A stretch of 64,000 nt of DNA. Source: Bugulina stolonifera. Its lineage: Eukaryota > Bryozoa > Gymnolaemata > Cheilostomatida > Bugulidae. The notes beneath the pieces were generated by a model, which worked only from the letters and a program-made list of their open reading frames with translations, made no database searches and had not been told where the DNA came from. Below, piece by piece: positions 60,173 to 64,000 of this stretch. Where the stretch lies: the NCBI GenBank assembly GCA_935421135.1, contig OW285196.1, forward strand, positions 5,065,001 to 5,129,000. The letters are read 5' to 3'. The first letter of the stretch is position 1, and each line of letters starts with the position of its first letter. The translations under genes and the position numbers were made by a program.

Positions 60173-60680
60173 CTACAATGGACTGGGGTGGTTACAGGTA
60201 GCTGTTAGTATGTCTGTAGCATGGTGATTAGTCCTATCTTCCTCGACTACATTCTCTGCCACTACTCCAATTACTATTGCATTCCTCCACACAGTGTCAC
60301 TTCTAGCATTCCTAGGTTTGAAGAATCTACCAGAATCACCAGGTCTTGGTAAAGGTACATTGTCATTGAACTGTAAAAGTTTCAGTAGTGCCTGAAACCG
60401 TTTCTGAAACATTATAGCTCCAAAGAGATGAGTGCTCTGTGGACCAGTAATCCTGTGTCGATGGCTTGTTTATAATCCCAATTAGAAAAGCAAGTCCTTA
60501 GAATTTTTTCAATCTCTGCCTACCAATTGGTTTCCATATAGCTAAGAATCTGGTCTAGGGTTGGGCGTTGGTGAATAAAATTGTCATATCGATTGGTTTC
60601 TAACACGATCCTGTCGAGGTGCTCATTAGTAAGAAACTTTGTTGTTACTTGATTGGATCTGTAATGTCGGTGCTGCATGA
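60173..60680 (-). pseudogene. PiggyBac-like transposase remnant
   Basis: Minus-strand fragments FLTNEHLDRIVLETNRY (about 60640-60590) and MFQKRFQALLKLLQFNDN (60412-60360) resemble the FF.-ELLE-IV-ETNRY and RF--LL-FLHFNDN landmarks of the PiggyBac DDE_Tnp_1_7 domain. They are in different frames with stops between. An acidic Ser/Asp segment at 60170-60050 could belong with it. No TTAA-bounded ends identified. Confidence 0.4.
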
Positions 60681-61953
60681 TTGTTGATTAGCTAGAAGTG
60701 CTTGTGCAATATAGACAATCAAAAATATTTTATCGGTGATAATTGCGGGACACTTGTAGTGTATTACAGTGTTGTAGCTTCATCTGTCTACTGGATTTGC
60801 TCACTGTCAATTGAGTAACTAGTCGATCTTTATACAGTACGCTGGCTTGGTCAATTATAGATACAGATTATGGACATGCATAACAGGTCTACACATCCAC
60901 TGACATTGTTACTCTCTCCACAAATATATCTGCGTCTCCTGAACTATCATAGTACCTATCATCATCTGAAAACTTCCAAAAAGTGCTCAAAAATATCACC
61001 TGATCTTGCCATGCTGCTGTTTCACTGTCAAATGTACATATAGCACACTGCAGCTGACTGCCTGGTACTTTCTCCTGATAAGACCGCAATTATTGGCAGT
61101 TATCTTAGCAAAAAAACATTCAATATACGGTTGGAATGCTACGAGAGAGCTCTATTTCATAAGCTAAACATTTTTATTATGCTTTTGTTTGGTTATCAAC
61201 AATTCAATTGTCAAAGGACATTCATAGAACGTGGAATGGAAAAAACAGCTTATTATTAGGGCGTTTATGGAAAGTCAAAGGTTGAAGTTTCTTTTCCAGG
61301 TTTAAATAGTTTTCACTGATTGTCGATGGGGCGTCATCATTTCAGTGCAATTCGTTTGATTGTGGTTATCACATTCGTGATTCTTACAACTACTGCCTTG
61401 CTCTGTTAAGCTTAGCTTCACCATTATTTGCTGATAGTTTTTCTGTGATAGAAACAGTTTGTTTTGTTTGTGTACTGGTGGAACTTTTCATCTGAATCTA
61501 AATATGATAATTTGAAATATATGTATTTACTATCAATACTTGCTTATATAGAAATGCCCTAACAAGGTGCTAAATTTTATGTCCAAGTACTGTCCATATT
61601 GGGCATTATTTGCAGAGTGGTTGTTGGCCATTTATACCTGAAGTTTTTTTTTTAACTTTTTCCGGGAATAGGCTTCTCTTGTTATTGTCTGCTGATTCAA
61701 CAATGGGCATGTAAAATGGGGGTCTACTTACATGGCCAAACATCCACTCAGTTGGCAAAAGTGTTATTTCAGCAGTTGGGTGTTCTGATACCCCAGTATA
61801 GCTAGATAGGTTTTTCTTTTAATAACATCTTTACAGCTTGCTGCATTCATTGTTCCTGATATCACTTCTAGCCAACCGAGGACAGAATAAGGCCCCTACT
61901 GTATTTATTCAACAGAAAGCTGGAGTTTACATGGGTTTTCGTTCCTAGAATTT

Positions 61954-62202
61954 CTAGAACTTCTCCAGTGTAAGCTGTGTTACAGCAGTGTAACAGTACA
62001 CAAATTTTTTCTTATTGCCATTTCTTCTACCAGGATGCTCACATTTAAGATTTAATGTGCTATGTCTGTGTTTATTGGCAACATGTTGAGATAGAGGTAT
62101 CAGTTTTGCAATCCAATATAGATGGTTTAGCACTCCCTTGGACCACTTCTGAGCCATCTCTGATACATCTAGCTTGGCAGCCTCTCCTAGGTCTTTCTTC
62201 AA
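61954..62202 (-). CDS. Unrecognised fragment, WSKGVLNHLYW motif
   Basis: 82-aa open frame (MKKDLGEAAKLDVSEMAQKW...). The spacing of NHLYW, H-A-NKH and CEH looks like a conserved metal-binding stretch of transposon-associated proteins, but I cannot name the family. Probably a fragment of a larger element gene. Confidence 0.3.
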   Translation of the reverse strand: MKKDLGEAAKLDVSEMAQKWSKGVLNHLYWIAKLIPLSQHVANKHRHSTLNLKCEHPGRRNGNKKKFVYCYTAVTQLTLEKF

Positions 62203-62479
62203 GCCGAAATCTTTAATTTTAATTTACTTGTCACTGCCATCAACCATTTAATGTTAATGTGATGTTGCAAGATAAACTGATAAAGGTATTTGTACAGGAA
62301 AGTAATAATGCTTGCTTTTGGCAATATGCCATTGGTCACTGTCACAAATTCAGTCAATATTATACTATCATGGTTTTATTGGTGCAGGGTTTTATATGTA
62401 TATGTATGTTTTAATGGTCATGCATTTTATTTCATATCTTTTTATCTTTGTACTCTAATAATATTTTACTAGTGGTGTT

Positions 62480-64000
62480 TTATGGGACAGTAATATTACA
62501 TACATGTGTAGTGTCTATGTATACAGTAGTAGAGTAGGCTGCTACTATTATGTATTAGTGATCATGTTTATGAATCAGAGGTGTAAACAACCTATAATTA
62601 GTAATGTCCCAAATTCTTATCCCAAGCAATTTATGTGACTAAATTTTTCTAAGCCATGATTTTATGCATGACTTATTTTTGAAGTGCCAGGTACTCTGAG
62701 GTATAAAAGCAGAGATCCAAGTTTTACAATTTCAGTACAGTGACAGTTCAGTTAGAAGTTCAGTTCAGTGTAGTTTTAGTAAGTCCAGTAATAAACCATC
62801 TTATCAATCCAATATTCATGACTGATTTTTAAAAAATCTGAAATCACAAATAGGGAAATTGTGACAGTCACGATAGTATACTCTCTTGAGGATTTCTCCA
62901 TGTTTCCCTCAGATAAACCCTATATGTGTACCTGTCACTAATGAAGTAAGATACATACAAACCCCAATCTTGTAACATCAAGATCAAATGATAAGTAAAA
63001 ACTATTTATTCCCTATTCCTTTGCTCTTTCTTTTCTACTTCTGCAAATAAAGAGAGCTATACAAAATTCCTCACCTATAAATGTATTGCAAAAACTGTGC
63101 AATATTATTACTCGGCCAATAGAGCCTGCCAAACAGCTGCATTTCAGCCAAGTTATTGCAGCAAATAGTGCTCATACTTTTTTCCTCCAATTGTTAACAA
63201 GTTAGTGAGGGACTGTGAAAACGGGATGTCTTCATGAAACTAACCTACCTTGTATTCTGCATATGCCAAAGGGGCTTTGATATTTCTGTATGGCTCCCAG
63301 GTGTCCTCACTGTAAAGGATTTGCAGTGGAATAATGACAATGCTAGTCTGGAAATTTTGGATCAATGACAGTTTACTGTTGCACAATTGTGCTTTTTTGG
63401 GATTATTCACACATTTCAGAGCAATCTTCCCGATATTTCTAGCAAACCTTCTTACCTAGAACCTTGTAGAGGTTTACCAAATGATACATTATTAACTAAC
63501 TCATCCAGTTTTAAGCACTGCTCTTTTTAAAACGCAAGACTAATGCCATCTGCATTTACTCAAAATGGCTCACCACTACAAGTTTCACAGAATAACCTAT
63601 TTTTCAGCGGAATTCGTTTGAGAGAATGTTCTCTATTGTTTTATGTGCTATGCGATAGTAAAAAGTCGATTGCTCACATAACAGCATTAGAGTTATTCTG
63701 TTGGTCTCTTTCTTTTTTGGCCACTTTAAGCAGTGTCACTTGGATTTAATTAATAATAAGCTCTGGCTAACAGTAGACCTCTATCAACCCGATAGTGTCT
63801 AACACTATCTAGTAGTACTGTTACCAGGTTACACTGATTGAATTACAAAATTCTAGAACTACAAGCTCAATCGGCGCTGCCTTTATTGATCCAGCATAAA
63901 ATGCTCGATTAATCTCAATTCGTGACTCATTGGGTATCAGATGATAAGACATGGCATGGATAAATACATGGCAGTGTGTGAACTAACCAGCCTATTTCTG
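62480..64000. other. No recognisable features
   Basis: A/T-rich sequence; the open frame 63543-63749 has no supporting splice or domain signal. Confidence 0.5.

Overview
This is metazoan nuclear DNA. It has intron-rich genes with canonical GT-AG junctions, poly(A) signals, secreted Kunitz and NHL-repeat proteins, and many DNA transposons. The abundance of ACATGT/TACATGTAC palindromic repeats, the short introns and the Harbinger/hAT/PiggyBac mix suggest a demosponge; that placement is an inference, not a proof. All exon structures below were built by hand from splice signals, reading phase and comparison between paralogs, with no transcript data.

Region 1 (1-28.3 kb): a tandem cluster of three minus-strand Kunitz/BPTI protease-inhibitor genes. 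The largest (26-22337) encodes a 434-aa secreted protein with six Kunitz domains joined by 8-residue Thr-rich linkers, each on its own 24-nt microexon. The second (23223-25283) has two Kunitz domains, the second broken by a 2-nt deletion. The third (26386-28275) is intact with two domains. One intron of the first gene holds a 9.87-kb mobile element (1755-11623) with about 1.2-kb terminal inverted repeats (TIRs), AG...CT ends and a 6-bp target duplication, all features of Polinton/Maverick elements. It carries two divergent spliced genes around a 2-kb minisatellite: an unknown Cys/His- and Ser/Thr-rich protein, and a complete 334-aa I-kappa-B-like ankyrin protein with a degron-like N-terminus. 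No polymerase, integrase or capsid gene was seen. A hAT-type MITE sits in another intron of the same host gene.

Region 2 (29.6-44.6 kb): two tandem minus-strand paralogs (607 and 609 aa), each with a signal peptide, an NHL-type beta-propeller and a shared unrecognised Cys-containing C-terminal region, with matching 8-exon structure. Intron 4 of the upstream copy has been invaded by a 1.09-kb hAT element lying about 28 nt from the 3' splice site and by a 4.1-kb PIF/Harbinger element. The Harbinger keeps an intact MADF/Myb-like partner gene but a frameshifted transposase.

Region 3 (44.6-52 kb): mostly repeats plus a small two-exon gene for a 60-aa secreted six-cysteine (knottin-like) peptide at 47865-48539.

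Region 4 (52-64 kb): a transposon graveyard. It holds a TTAA-flanked PiggyBac derivative containing a second element with 5-bp duplication, which itself contains a 176-bp palindrome; a degraded zinc-knuckle (gag-like) gene; a 3.3-kb hAT-type element; and PiggyBac-like coding remnants. The last 2 kb shows nothing I can support.
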